Position numbers and translations under genes: made by a program. Below are positions 1 to 7,912 of a stretch of 64,000 nucleotides of DNA, in pieces. Location of the stretch: the NCBI GenBank assembly GCA_029263415.1, contig JAJCXN010000023.1, positions 124,001-188,000 of the forward strand, written 5' to 3'. This stretch comes from Acidobacteriota bacterium (lineage in GTDB: Bacteria; Acidobacteriota; Thermoanaerobaculia; Multivoradales; Multivoraceae). The stretch's first letter is position 1. Every line of letters starts with the position of its first letter. The notes beneath the pieces are model-generated. The model saw only the letters and a program-made list of their open reading frames with translations, was not told where the DNA came from and ran no database searches.

Positions 1-102
1 GATCACGGCCATCAGACAATCGCCGACCAGGCTGCCCCAGTAGTTCAGCGGACTGTAGACAAACCGCGACAGCAATGTGGGTTGTGCTTCTCGCTTGTTC
101 AT
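1..102 (-). CDS. Partial unknown gene, first 34 codons
   Basis: An ATG at 100-102 on the minus strand opens a frame with no stop before it runs off the left edge. The 34 visible residues begin MNKREAQPT and continue with a mixed aromatic and hydrophobic stretch (SRFVYSPLNYWGSLVG), which could be the entry to a membrane segment. It starts about 32 bases downstream of the stop of the kinase gene on the same strand, so the two are probably co-transcribed. No family is recognised and no clear ribosome binding site is visible. Confidence 0.4.
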   Translation of the reverse strand, partial: MNKREAQPTLLSRFVYSPLNYWGSLVGDCLMAVI

Positions 103-134
103 CGCTGCTGAGCTTCGCCCTGTCCCCGGAAACC

Positions 135-2582
135 TCAACCTTGATCACGACGCAGAGGAAGGTCAAGGACCGCCTCTGGCTGCGATGAATGCGAAGCCGT
201 GGGTGTCTCATGAACGCTCACAGGCAATGGATCGGCCGCTACCGGCGGCAGCTGCATCCGCTCCAACAAGGCATCGAGCCTTGGTTGTCCTTGCAAGCTC
301 GCCAAGGACGGCCACGCTCTAATCGCGCAGCATAAGGAGTCCTTGTTCGCAACCGCATCCTCTAGATGGCCAAGCGCGGTATCCACATCGCCGACGGCCG
401 CCGGGATTAGGGACAGGATTGTTGACGACGTGTAGTTGCTCTTACGCCGCGCGACCAACTCCCCTTGCAAGCGTTGCGCCTCGTCCAGGCGACCGCCCTT
501 TGCCAGCGCCACGCCGTAGTCAGCGATTACCCAGGGGTGGCGCGCCGAGACTTCCATCGCCCGTTCGAGACTGCTGATCGCCCGGTCTACGTCGCCCACA
601 CCGAGATACGCTGAACCGAGGGCTCGATAGAGCACAAACGCACCCGGGTCACGGTCGAGCCCCTCCTCGAGACATTCCACAGCTTCTTGGAACCGACCCG
701 CGCTCACCAACACCAGGCCGAGCGAGTACACCGGCAAAATCCCAAGCGGATCGATCACCGTTGAGCGCACGGTCGACACCAACGCCTCGGATGTATCACC
801 ACGCACGAACATACGGTACAGCAACCCATACCAATACAGCGACGGTGCAAAACTAGGATTGAGGTCCAGAGCGCGATGAAACGCGTCGCGCGCCCCGTTC
901 CAATCCCAATCCCACATCAGCCGAATCATTGCCAGACAATTGTGCGCCTCGGGCAACCCATCGTCGAGGCCGACCGCCATCTCGGCCATGTGTTTTGCCT
1001 TGGGCATACATTCTTGAGGCGACAAGGCTTCGTACACGCCCATCAGAATCAGCGCCTCAGCCACCCCCGCATAAGCAGGAGCGAACTGTGGATCGAGCTC
1101 AATAGAACGCTGCAGCACACCCAAGCCGCGTGGCACACCGTCTCCGCGCTGTTCGATCAGGTACCGGCCACGGAGATAGAGATCGTACGCCTCGATGTTC
1201 TCGGTCGCGTGCCGCACGACCGGGAACCCGGTCGAACGACTTAGGGTTACCTCGAGACTTTGCACAATCTTGCCAGCGATGTCTTCTTGAATCGCGAAAA
1301 CGTCGTCGAGTTCGCGGTCGTATCGCTGAGACCACATCTGATAGCCATCTTCAACGTTGATCAACTGAGCAGTGATGCGGACCCGATTATCAACCCTGCG
1401 AACGCTTCCCTCGAGGATCGTCTCCACATTCAGTTGGCGACCAATCTCCTGCACGGCCAGAGACTCGCCCTTGAACGCAAACGACGAGGTACGCGCAGCA
1501 ACTCGCAGGCCGCGCAGCTGAGACAGCACGCTAATGATCTCCTCGGTGGTGCCGTCTGAAAAGTACTCAGTCTCAGGATCCGCACTGGTGTTGACGAACG
1601 GCAGCACAGCGATCGAGTTCTCGACCACCCGCTCTCTGACCTCGTCCATGGCCTCGAACGGGCGCGTATTGACCGTTGTTGACTCCGCGCTCGTTTGAAA
1701 CTCCAACTGCGCCTTGAGAGCCAGTACCAAGTCCCGGGTGTGGGCGTAGCGATCCTTCGCTTCCTTCGACAAACAGCGTTTGACGATCTGTCGCAGACCA
1801 GGGGCGATCTCATGGTCCTCCAGCGGAAAGGCTGATGGTTCTTCCCGCAGAACGGCATGCATGGTCTCGATTGCCGATTCTTCTTGGAACGCGCGGACAC
1901 CAGTGAGGATCTCGTAGAGCAACGACCCGAAGGAGAAAATATCGGACTGTAGGCTGACCTCGGCTCCACGGATCTGCTCAGGCGACATGTATCCCGCTGT
2001 GCCGAGCACGGTACCCGCTGAGGTCAACTGGGTCTGCGTTTGGATGTGGTCGGTATCGGCGATGCCTTCAACGGGGAACGATATCTGTGAGTCCTTCTTT
2101 GCCAGCCCGAAATCAAGGATCTTCACCAGACCTGCTTTGGTAATGAAGATGTTGTCAGGCTTGAGATCGCGATGGAGGATACGTCTCGCATGTGCCGCGG
2201 CAAGACCTTCGGCAATATCTGAAGCGATGCTCAGGCCCTGCCTCAGAGGTGGCGGGCCACCGTGCAACAGCGCTCGTAGGTTCTGCCCCTCAAGCAACTC
2301 CATGACCACGTAGGCCGCGCTGTCCTCGCGACCGTAGTCGTGAATCGCCAGGATGTTGGGGTGGTCTAGGGCGGCTGCAGACTTCGCTTCGCGTTCGAAC
2401 CGCTGCGCGACAATCGAGTCTGGATCGCTCTCTCGGACCACTTTGACTGCAACCTTGCGGTCAAGCTTAGTGTCGATCGCGAGAAACACTTCGCCCATGC
2501 CCCCCTCGCCCAACTTGGTCACAAGACGATAGTGGGCCAGCTGAGACAGGCCGGATGTTGCACGCTGGATGGCGACGTTCAC
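135..2582 (-). CDS. Ser/Thr protein kinase with TolB-like and TPR regions
   Basis: This is an 815-residue Hanks-type kinase. The glycine loop LGEGGMGEV lies near residue 24, the ATP-binding lysine is in VAVK near 47, the catalytic loop HRDLKPDN is at about 138-145, DFG at 157-159 and the SPEQ version of the APE motif near 200. Unlike classic PknB proteins it has no obvious transmembrane helix. The kinase domain is followed by a TolB-N-like segment (about 321-450, starting SIAVLPFVN), as in kinases and cyclases common in Acidobacteriota and relatives. A TPR solenoid (about 470-770) follows and probably recruits partners. It is likely a cytoplasmic signalling kinase; its substrates are unknown. 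The ATG at 2582 leaves a 20-residue lead before the kinase fold, which is normal. Confidence 0.9.
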   Translation of the reverse strand: MNVAIQRATSGLSQLAHYRLVTKLGEGGMGEVFLAIDTKLDRKVAVKVVRESDPDSIVAQRFEREAKSAAALDHPNILAIHDYGREDSAAYVVMELLEGQNLRALLHGGPPPLRQGLSIASDIAEGLAAAHARRILHRDLKPDNIFITKAGLVKILDFGLAKKDSQISFPVEGIADTDHIQTQTQLTSAGTVLGTAGYMSPEQIRGAEVSLQSDIFSFGSLLYEILTGVRAFQEESAIETMHAVLREEPSAFPLEDHEIAPGLRQIVKRCLSKEAKDRYAHTRDLVLALKAQLEFQTSAESTTVNTRPFEAMDEVRERVVENSIAVLPFVNTSADPETEYFSDGTTEEIISVLSQLRGLRVAARTSSFAFKGESLAVQEIGRQLNVETILEGSVRRVDNRVRITAQLINVEDGYQMWSQRYDRELDDVFAIQEDIAGKIVQSLEVTLSRSTGFPVVRHATENIEAYDLYLRGRYLIEQRGDGVPRGLGVLQRSIELDPQFAPAYAGVAEALILMGVYEALSPQECMPKAKHMAEMAVGLDDGLPEAHNCLAMIRLMWDWDWNGARDAFHRALDLNPSFAPSLYWYGLLYRMFVRGDTSEALVSTVRSTVIDPLGILPVYSLGLVLVSAGRFQEAVECLEEGLDRDPGAFVLYRALGSAYLGVGDVDRAISSLERAMEVSARHPWVIADYGVALAKGGRLDEAQRLQGELVARRKSNYTSSTILSLIPAAVGDVDTALGHLEDAVANKDSLCCAIRAWPSLASLQGQPRLDALLERMQLPPVAADPLPVSVHETPTASHSSQPEAVLDLPLRRDQG

Positions 2583-2877
2583 TAGGGAAGCGACTCAATG
2601 GGACTCTCGGATACTGAGGGTCCGAAAGGCTGAAATGGAGAGGTCGAAGAGCGGACTCGTCTGGTCATGGACCCTAACGGGTGTAGAACTATCGAGCAGA
2701 TTGAGGACCGGGAGACGAACCCGAATTGTACCTGCGACGTCGTTACAAATGGGGATTGAGCACGCACCCACCGGTGGATACGTCTGAGCCACACGACTTC
2801 ACGACCCAAACGGAGCCCGCACCGGCCGCTGCATGATGTTCGGTGCCCAAAGCTTGCAAGCTAGTAACCTTCGCGCC

Positions 2878-3975
2878 ATGACACTCGCGACCCTGCCCAG
2901 ACAAGTACTCCTGCTGCTCAGCCCCTGGCTGCTCCTGAGTTGTGTTGAGCCCTTCCCTCGCACCTCGCCAGCAGACGCCGGCACTAACGAGCATTGCACC
3001 GCGGCCGCAGCGTCCTCTGCGCAGACCGAGACCGCTCCCAAAAAGGGATTTACGCTCGAAACCTGCGACCAGGCCGCGCGATCATGGCGAAGGATCACCG
3101 ATCACCGCACTGGAACCGTTCTCGAACTGACTGAGCCACCGCAACGCATCGTGTCGCAATCGCTGGGCTCGGACGAAATGCTCTTTGCACTCCTCCCAGA
3201 GTCGGAGTTCGACCGGCTAGTGGCGGTCTCCGCGCTCGCGCAAAGCCCCGACTACAGCGAATTCACCGAACAAGCGGCGCGAGTCGGCCAGTTCGTGACC
3301 GACAAAACCGAACAGATCCTGGCACTCAGCCCTGACCTAGTGTTTGCCGCCAGCTACTCTACTCGTGAGACCATTCGGCAACTGGAGAATGCTCAGGTTC
3401 CGACTATGGTGTTGCATCAGTTCACTGGAGTTGGCGACGCCTCAAGTAACCTTCGTGCCTTGGCCTTCGCTTTGTTCTTGGACCCCGAAGGAGAACGACT
3501 CGTCGCGGAACTCGAAAACCAGGTGGCAGCAGCCCGTGCCACACTCAAACCAGTCTTGACGAAGCACAAAGCTCAGGGGTCAGCCGACGGGCTCCGCGTG
3601 CTGGCATACGGATCAGGCAGCATCTACGCCACCGGCACCACCTTCAACGATCTGTCGGAGCGCCTGGGCATGACCAACATCCCAGCAGCGGAAGGTCAAA
3701 AGGGGTGGCCGCGGGCCTCAGAAGAACAGCTGATCACCTGGCGGCCCCAAGTGGTCTTCCTGGGGGCTGCCGATGGCTCGGAAGAACGCTCAGCAGCATT
3801 CTTCAAGCGCGACTTCCCAGCCCTCTTCGCCACTGAGGACGCGCCAAAACTCGTGGTTCTTCCAGGCAGAGACTTCACCACCGTTTCACAGCGGCTCGGT
3901 GCCCTCGCTCAATCGATTGCGGATCGCACACGAGCAGCCCTTGAGGACCGGTCCGCAATGACGCCAACACCATGA
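2878..3975 (+). CDS. ABC importer substrate-binding lipoprotein (metal chelate/cobalamin type)
   Basis: This is a periplasmic binding protein of the helical-backbone class (Peripla_BP_2; FecB/BtuF type). The ATG at 2878 is preferred over the longer frame from 2833 because it places a typical lipoprotein signal (MTLATLPRQVLLLLSPWLL followed by LLSC) at the start, so the mature protein would be anchored through Cys. The body has the family features: PQRIVSQSLGSDEML near the start of lobe one, the long linking helix, and a second lobe starting near VLAYGSGS. It is the first gene of a three-gene importer, four bases from the permease. The ligand (ferric siderophore, heme or cobalamin) cannot be read from sequence. 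I looked for a cobalamin riboswitch upstream and saw none. Confidence 0.85.
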   Translation: MTLATLPRQVLLLLSPWLLLSCVEPFPRTSPADAGTNEHCTAAAASSAQTETAPKKGFTLETCDQAARSWRRITDHRTGTVLELTEPPQRIVSQSLGSDEMLFALLPESEFDRLVAVSALAQSPDYSEFTEQAARVGQFVTDKTEQILALSPDLVFAASYSTRETIRQLENAQVPTMVLHQFTGVGDASSNLRALAFALFLDPEGERLVAELENQVAAARATLKPVLTKHKAQGSADGLRVLAYGSGSIYATGTTFNDLSERLGMTNIPAAEGQKGWPRASEEQLITWRPQVVFLGAADGSEERSAAFFKRDFPALFATEDAPKLVVLPGRDFTTVSQRLGALAQSIADRTRAALEDRSAMTPTP

Positions 3976-3979
3976 CGAT

Positions 3980-5134
3980 GTGGCCATGACAGGGTCAGGA
4001 TCAAGGTCAGGGTCAGGATCAAGGTCAGGATCAGGGTCAGCGAGAGGGACAGGGTCAAAGACCGGGCCAGGACCACAGGCGCAGCAGCGGAGACCCGCGG
4101 TCCTGTTTGTGCTGTTGTCCGGAGCTGCGCTGGCGGCGATCTCGCTGATCTCGCTCAGCGTAGGGCCTTCGGGCCTGGGTGTTGCCGACGTGCTCGGATC
4201 GATCCGAGACGGCCTACTCGGTGCGGACCTGAAGGCGCCGGGCACCAACAACGAGATGAGTCGGAGCGACATCGCTTCCATTCTGTGGTCGTTACGCGCA
4301 CCGCGCATCGTGGTCGCAGCGATCGTCGGCGCCAGCCTGGCGTTGGCGGGCGTCCTGCTGCAAGGACTGTTTCGCAACGTGCTCGCAGCCCCTGGGGTGA
4401 TCGGCACCAGCGCCGGCGCGTCCTTCGGCGCAGTCTTGGCGCTGTCGCTTGGCTGGAGCAGCGTATCTCTGTGGGCACTGCCTGGATGCGCCATGGCGGG
4501 GGCCTTCGCCTCCCTGCTGATTGTGGTGCGCATCGCACGCACTCAGGGTCGAACCCCGGTGAGTACCCTGCTGCTCGCAGGCGTCGCTCTGACTGCGTTT
4601 CTCAGTGCACTCAACGGCTGGCTGCTCGCCCGGTCGTACCAAGACTTCGAACTCGCTCGACGCATCGCCTATTGGATTCTCGGTGGAGTAGCAGATCGCG
4701 GTTGGGAGCATGTGGGCATTGCCCTCCCTGCGCTGGTCATCGGCGGCGCAGCGGCGTTGATCCTTGCGACCGATCTCGACCTTCTGTTGCAAGGCGAAGA
4801 GACCGCGGCCACGCTCGGGGTCAAGGTCGAACGCAGCAAGCAGCAGGTTTTGGTGGTCGCGGCTGTTCTGGTCGGGAGCGCTGTTTCAGTCGCTGGCGTG
4901 ATCGGCTTTGTCGGCCTGGTGATTCCTCACGTGGTGCGCATGCTGCTCGGCCCAGCCCATCGGCCGTTGATCATCGCTTCCACGGTTCTAGGAGCCGCAT
5001 TCCTAGTCGCCGCTGATCTCTTGGCGCGCACCGTTGCCAGCGCGGAGTTGCAACTCGGCATCGTCACCGCGTTCATCGGCGCACCGTTCTTTCTCTACCT
5101 GCTCACGCAGCAGCGGCACGGCGAGTTCCAATGA
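3980..5134 (+). CDS. FecCD/BtuC-type ABC permease
   Basis: This 384-residue integral membrane permease has the hydrophobic profile and hallmark segments of the FecCD family (RAPRIVVAAIVGASLALAG early; GFVGLVIPHVVRMLLG late, the loop that contacts the ATPase). It pairs with the binding protein upstream and the ATPase downstream, overlapping the ATPase start by 4 nt. The start is GTG at 3980 or ATG at 3986. The first 30 residues are an odd Ser/Gly/Arg repeat encoded by a perfect 18-bp tandem duplication. This is not part of the family core and is presumably a disordered cytoplasmic tail. Confidence 0.87.
   Translation: MAMTGSGSRSGSGSRSGSGSARGTGSKTGPGPQAQQRRPAVLFVLLSGAALAAISLISLSVGPSGLGVADVLGSIRDGLLGADLKAPGTNNEMSRSDIASILWSLRAPRIVVAAIVGASLALAGVLLQGLFRNVLAAPGVIGTSAGASFGAVLALSLGWSSVSLWALPGCAMAGAFASLLIVVRIARTQGRTPVSTLLLAGVALTAFLSALNGWLLARSYQDFELARRIAYWILGGVADRGWEHVGIALPALVIGGAAALILATDLDLLLQGEETAATLGVKVERSKQQVLVVAAVLVGSAVSVAGVIGFVGLVIPHVVRMLLGPAHRPLIIASTVLGAAFLVAADLLARTVASAELQLGIVTAFIGAPFFLYLLTQQRHGEFQ
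3991..4040 (+). repeat. 18-bp tandem repeat inside permease N-terminus
   Basis: The unit agggtcaggatcaaggtc is present twice without a mismatch (3991-4008, 4009-4026) and continues as a partial third copy to about 4040. Each unit also contains 6-bp internal periodicity. It is in frame and encodes a Gly-Ser/Arg-Ser tail. Confidence 0.85.
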
Positions 5135-5952
5135 ACTCGCGGGAGCACACACTGAGGCTCGACAACGTCTCGTTTAGGCCCTCCGTGCAGTCGCCACTCA
5201 TCCTCGGCGACGTGTCCCTCGAAGCCCGAGCAGGCCAAGTGCTGGCGATCGTGGGACCCAACGGCGCTGGCAAGTCAACGTTGCTGCGGCTCCTCGCCGG
5301 TCTCACCACACCCAGTACCGGCACCGTGAGTCACGGAGCCCGAACCGCAACTGCCATCCCCTACGCCCCATACCCCGAGGACGATCGACAGCGCGCCCGG
5401 CTGGTGCATCTGGTCCCATCTGAAGCGGTGACCACCTTCGACTTCTCGGTCGAACAAGTCGTGGCGATGGGGCGATATCCGCACCGCGGTCGCAGCGGCA
5501 GACTCAAGCCCCGCGACCAAGACCTGATCCAGCAAGCTCTCGAGCGGACGCAGATCGAGCACCTGCGTCACCGATCCACACTGACGCTAAGCAGTGGGGA
5601 GCAACGCCGGGTTTGGATCGCCCGCTCCTTGGTCAGTGAAGCGACCTTTCTTCTGCTCGATGAGCCAACCGCCAACCTCGACCTTGCCCACGCACACACC
5701 TTGTGTCAGTTGGCCCGCGACCTAGCAGGCGCCGGCCACGGCGTGGTCATGGCGATCCACGATCTGCAAGCGGCCTTTGACGTGTCCGACCAAGTGGCGC
5801 TGATGAATGGCGGCAAGATCGCTGCAGTTGGGCCACCGGGTGAAGTGCTCACGGTCGAGAACATCGAGCATGTCTTTGGTGTGCGCTTCGAAGTCGAGGC
5901 GAGCGCCGCAGAGGGATCGATCGCCAGGCTGCGCACCGTCTTAGGCCGTTGA
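5131..5952 (+). CDS. ABC transporter ATPase for the metal-chelate importer
   Basis: This 273-residue nucleotide-binding subunit of the FhuC/BtuD type would power the preceding permease and lipoprotein. Visible motifs in order are Walker A GPNGAGKST, a Q-loop region, the signature LSSGEQRR, Walker B FLLLDEPTANLD and the switch histidine in AIHD. The ATG overlaps the permease stop by 4 nt (ATGA), a normal translational coupling. The operon is therefore binding protein, permease, ATPase, in that order. Substrate identity remains open among iron-siderophore, heme and cobalamin. No outer-membrane TonB receptor lies beside it in this window. Confidence 0.92.
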   Translation: MNSREHTLRLDNVSFRPSVQSPLILGDVSLEARAGQVLAIVGPNGAGKSTLLRLLAGLTTPSTGTVSHGARTATAIPYAPYPEDDRQRARLVHLVPSEAVTTFDFSVEQVVAMGRYPHRGRSGRLKPRDQDLIQQALERTQIEHLRHRSTLTLSSGEQRRVWIARSLVSEATFLLLDEPTANLDLAHAHTLCQLARDLAGAGHGVVMAIHDLQAAFDVSDQVALMNGGKIAAVGPPGEVLTVENIEHVFGVRFEVEASAAEGSIARLRTVLGR

Positions 5953-6166
5953 GTGGCGGCTAGCCCGCCCGACATCAACCAGTGCAACGGTTTCTCCGCA
6001 CGAAGAAAGCCCGTGGAGCAAGTGAGCCCAGTAGCAAAGCGGCGCGCCAGAGTGTCGTCTAGCGTCGCCTAGAGGAGCTCGCCGAGGGAGTCGGTAGCTG
6101 TTCTCGGGGAAGTGTGGCGCGGGCTCGGACGGTGACTGCTCAACGCGTGATAGGTAGCCCTCGAAG

Positions 6167-6433
6167 TCAACTCTCCGACTGGCAAATACCGAAGAAGACG
6201 TTCAGCGAGGTGGCAATCGCTTCGAGGCCGCCCGGTTCGAGCACGATGGTTCCGTTGCAGTACCAGCTGCCCTCCCAAACCGAGACCTCTAGGGCAATGT
6301 GTCCCAGCTGGTCGTGGATTGCCTCAATACGCAAGCCATAACCGAACCATGCCTTTGTCCCGTCCCATCCGCGCCAGGACTCGGCAAGATCAGAAAAGTA
6401 GTGCGCCAGCCAGTGGTGACCCATGTCAAACAC
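6167..6433 (-). CDS. DUF6228-like protein, probably N-terminally truncated
   Basis: The 88-residue product has the pattern I associate with DUF6228: a short lead (HYFSDLAESWRGWDG), then FGYGLRIEAIHDQLGHIALE, a Trp-containing strand and a closing amphipathic helix. Members are usually longer, with an extra N-terminal beta region. Here an in-frame stop lies 12 codons upstream of the GTG at 6433, and the expected N-terminus is not found in another frame, so the gene looks truncated or decaying. DUF6228 proteins often sit in variable, immunity-like gene neighbourhoods, which fits the accessory character of this stretch. The function is unknown. The 214 bases between this gene and the ABC ATPase hold nothing I can identify. 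Confidence 0.45.
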   Translation of the reverse strand: MFDMGHHWLAHYFSDLAESWRGWDGTKAWFGYGLRIEAIHDQLGHIALEVSVWEGSWYCNGTIVLEPGGLEAIATSLNVFFGICQSES

Positions 6434-6517
6434 CTGCGACCGACCTTCAGATCCCCCTGCCGACAGCTATCGATGGTGCGCTTCAAAGTTGAAGTCAGAC
6501 TGCGGCACGAGACTCGT

Positions 6518-6760
6518 CTACTTCCTCATCGCTTCGGGAAAGGCCTTCGGATCGAATCGAAGTTTCCCGTCCTTCGGCCCGCACCAAGGATTTCCATATT
6601 GGCGGCCGTGAGGAAGGTCGCTCAGTTCATCGCTTTCCGCCAATACCTGTCTTGAGCGGCGGCGTTGGGCGCGGTTCTCGGTGCGTTTGTAGTCCTTCTC
6701 AGATCTGGCGGTTGTGATTGAACTAACTGGCGCATTCTTTCTTGAGTTAGACATTGTCAT
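6518..6760 (-). CDS. Small basic protein of unknown function
   Basis: This 80-residue frame has a strong ribosome binding site (GGGGAG about 7 bases before the ATG at 6760). The product is basic and hydrophilic, with an Arg-rich helix (RTENRAQRRRSR) followed by a Gly/Pro/Lys-rich segment (YGNPWCGPKDGK) and a C-terminus ending AMRK. I do not recognise the family. The well-placed SD and its position in a string of small same-strand genes favour a real gene. The segment from 6434 to 6517 between it and the DUF6228 fragment is non-coding or degenerate. Confidence 0.45.
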   Translation of the reverse strand: MTMSNSRKNAPVSSITTARSEKDYKRTENRAQRRRSRQVLAESDELSDLPHGRQYGNPWCGPKDGKLRFDPKAFPEAMRK

Positions 6761-6810
6761 TCCGATCTCCCCTCAAAGTCTATCCCCAGCAAAACGTTCA
6801 TCTGGGTAGA

Positions 6811-6829
6811 AGGCGGGCGCATCCCGCCT
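6811..6829 (-). terminator. Hairpin downstream of higA
   Basis: A perfect 7-bp stem (aggcggg / cccgcct) with a 5-base loop begins 14 bases past the higA stop. There is no clean U tract on the minus strand, so it could be a terminator, an mRNA-stabilising hairpin or part of a cassette boundary. Confidence 0.35.
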
Positions 6830-6843
6830 CTTCCTGCTAGCTC

Positions 6844-7131
6844 TTAGGCCGCGACGAGTTTCTTGACCTTGATCTTAGAGTCTTGGCGCCTCGCAACCCA
6901 GAGATCGTACTGGACTTGCTGCTGCAACCAGCTCTCTGCAGACGTATCGAAGGCCTTGGCAAGCCGAATCGCCATCTCGGGGCTGATACCCGACCGGCCG
7001 TTTAGAATTGCCGAAAGGGTCTTGCGGCTAACGCCAAGCGCTTCGGCGGCCGCGGTGATCGTGATCTCGAGAGGTTCGATGCAGAGCTCGCGAAGAACTT
7101 CTCCGGGGTGGGGTGGATTGTGCATTTTCAC
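6844..7131 (-). CDS. higA: HigA-family antitoxin
   Basis: This 95-residue XRE-type antitoxin begins with the HigA signature [14 protein letters not shown], followed by a helix-turn-helix ([19 protein letters not shown]) and the family ending with paired helices before a basic tail. It would neutralise the HigB RNase and repress its own promoter. The frame starts with GTG at 7131, overlapping the toxin stop by one base; an ATG two codons later (7125) is an alternative. Toxin first, antitoxin second is the normal higBA order, the reverse of most type II systems. Confidence 0.9.
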   Translation of the reverse strand: MKMHNPPHPGEVLRELCIEPLEITITAAAEALGVSRKTLSAILNGRSGISPEMAIRLAKAFDTSAESWLQQQVQYDLWVARRQDSKIKVKKLVAA

Positions 7132-7409
7132 TAGTGGTAGTCCTCGTAATCGACTTCGTAGGCATCGCCTTCTTTGAATCTAAAGGTGATCCGCCAGTTA
7201 CCAGAGACCCGGACCGACCACACTCCCGAGCGCTGCCCCATAAGCTCATGAAGAAACAGCCCTGGCAGATTCATGTCCCGCGGAGCGGTCGATACCTGAA
7301 GGCGACCGAGAATCAGCCGTATGCGTCGTTCATGCTGTCCCTGGATGCCTCGACGCGTTCCAGTCTCGGAGAATCGCTCGAGAGCTTTGTGGCCGAAAGT
7401 CCGAATCAT
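7131..7409 (-). CDS. higB: HigB-family toxin (RelE-like mRNA interferase)
   Basis: This 92-residue RelE/HigB-fold toxin is expected to cleave mRNA on the ribosome. The sequence follows the family: an opening [12 protein letters not shown], a helical hairpin with [12 protein letters not shown], the [29 protein letters not shown] core with its conserved Arg residues, and the closing EVDYEDYH. Length and order are typical. It is transcribed with higA. It starts about 50 bases past an attC-like palindrome in the same orientation, as expected for a gene carried as an integron-type cassette. Confidence 0.9.
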   Translation of the reverse strand: MIRTFGHKALERFSETGTRRGIQGQHERRIRLILGRLQVSTAPRDMNLPGLFLHELMGQRSGVWSVRVSGNWRITFRFKEGDAYEVDYEDYH

Positions 7410-7459
7410 CTGACCATCGTAACCCGTAACCCCCCAGGTGTCGACACGATTCCCCCGCT

Positions 7460-7585
7460 GCCCAACGGACTTAGCTCAGCTGCGCCGCTGGGCGGTACGC
7501 TGAAGCTGAAAATGGATGGTTCATCTCTACCCGGATGGTTGACTGCGCGAGCACGGGCGGCGTCTGCTGAAGTGGCTGGTTATGT
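7460..7585 (-). repeat. attC-like imperfect palindrome
   Basis: Read on the plus strand the element starts GCCCAAC (7460-7466, matching RYYYAAC) and ends GTTATGT (7579-7585, one base off GTTRRRY). Inside are inverted arms, ctcagctgcgccgc near 7475 and gcggcgtctgctgaa near 7556. They pair with a single-base bulge, which is how attC recombination sites are built. The span (126 bp) is within the attC range. The stop codon of the unknown frame at 7580 falls inside the terminal core, and higBA follows in the same orientation, both usual for cassettes. No integrase gene is in the window. Confidence 0.4.
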
Positions 7586-7882
7586 GCCGTCACCGGAGCC
7601 CTGCTTCCGTGCGCTGCCCTTCCACATTGGCAACACCTCTTTGAGCAGAAAAGGTAGCTCTTCGCGCAACGCATGATATTCGCGAGCGTTACCAAACTCC
7701 CGCGCCCACGGGCCGTCCATAGTCATTTCCACCATTCTCTGAAAACTTTCCACCGCTTCAAAGGCTGCTTTGGTGGGGCCCTCGTGACCTAGCCGCCCTG
7801 AACGCTCACTCGAAACTTGGGCACGCTCAACATTTGGGCGGCACCAGGCGGCACAGGCGGCACCTTTTTGTGTGCGGGGCAC
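7580..7882 (-). CDS. Hypothetical protein, possible cassette gene
   Basis: The frame encodes 100 residues, of which the last 70 look protein-like: an amphipathic acidic stretch (KAAFEAVESFQRMVEMTMDG) followed by a helix ending FLLKEVLPMW. The first 30 codons include a low-complexity run of gtgccgcc repeats (about 7837-7867), so the real start is uncertain and may be an internal codon. No family is recognised. Its TAA lies in the core of the attC-like element. Confidence 0.3.
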   Translation of the reverse strand: MPRTQKGAACAAWCRPNVERAQVSSERSGRLGHEGPTKAAFEAVESFQRMVEMTMDGPWAREFGNAREYHALREELPFLLKEVLPMWKGSARKQGSGDGT

Positions 7883-7912
7883 GTTTTGACAAAGTCAGAA
7901 AAGTTCCGTAGC

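Noticed and set aside
2583-2877. Cobalamin riboswitch before the metal-chelate importer
   Set aside because: The leader has no recognisable B12 box or matching stems.
4285-5016. 243-codon alternate frame in the permease gene
   Set aside because: Arg-rich shadow frame fully inside a conserved permease.
6640-6675. Second attC-like core (gcggcggcgttgggc) on the plus strand
   Set aside because: No partner core or inverted arms within range; the bases encode the Arg-rich helix of the small basic protein.
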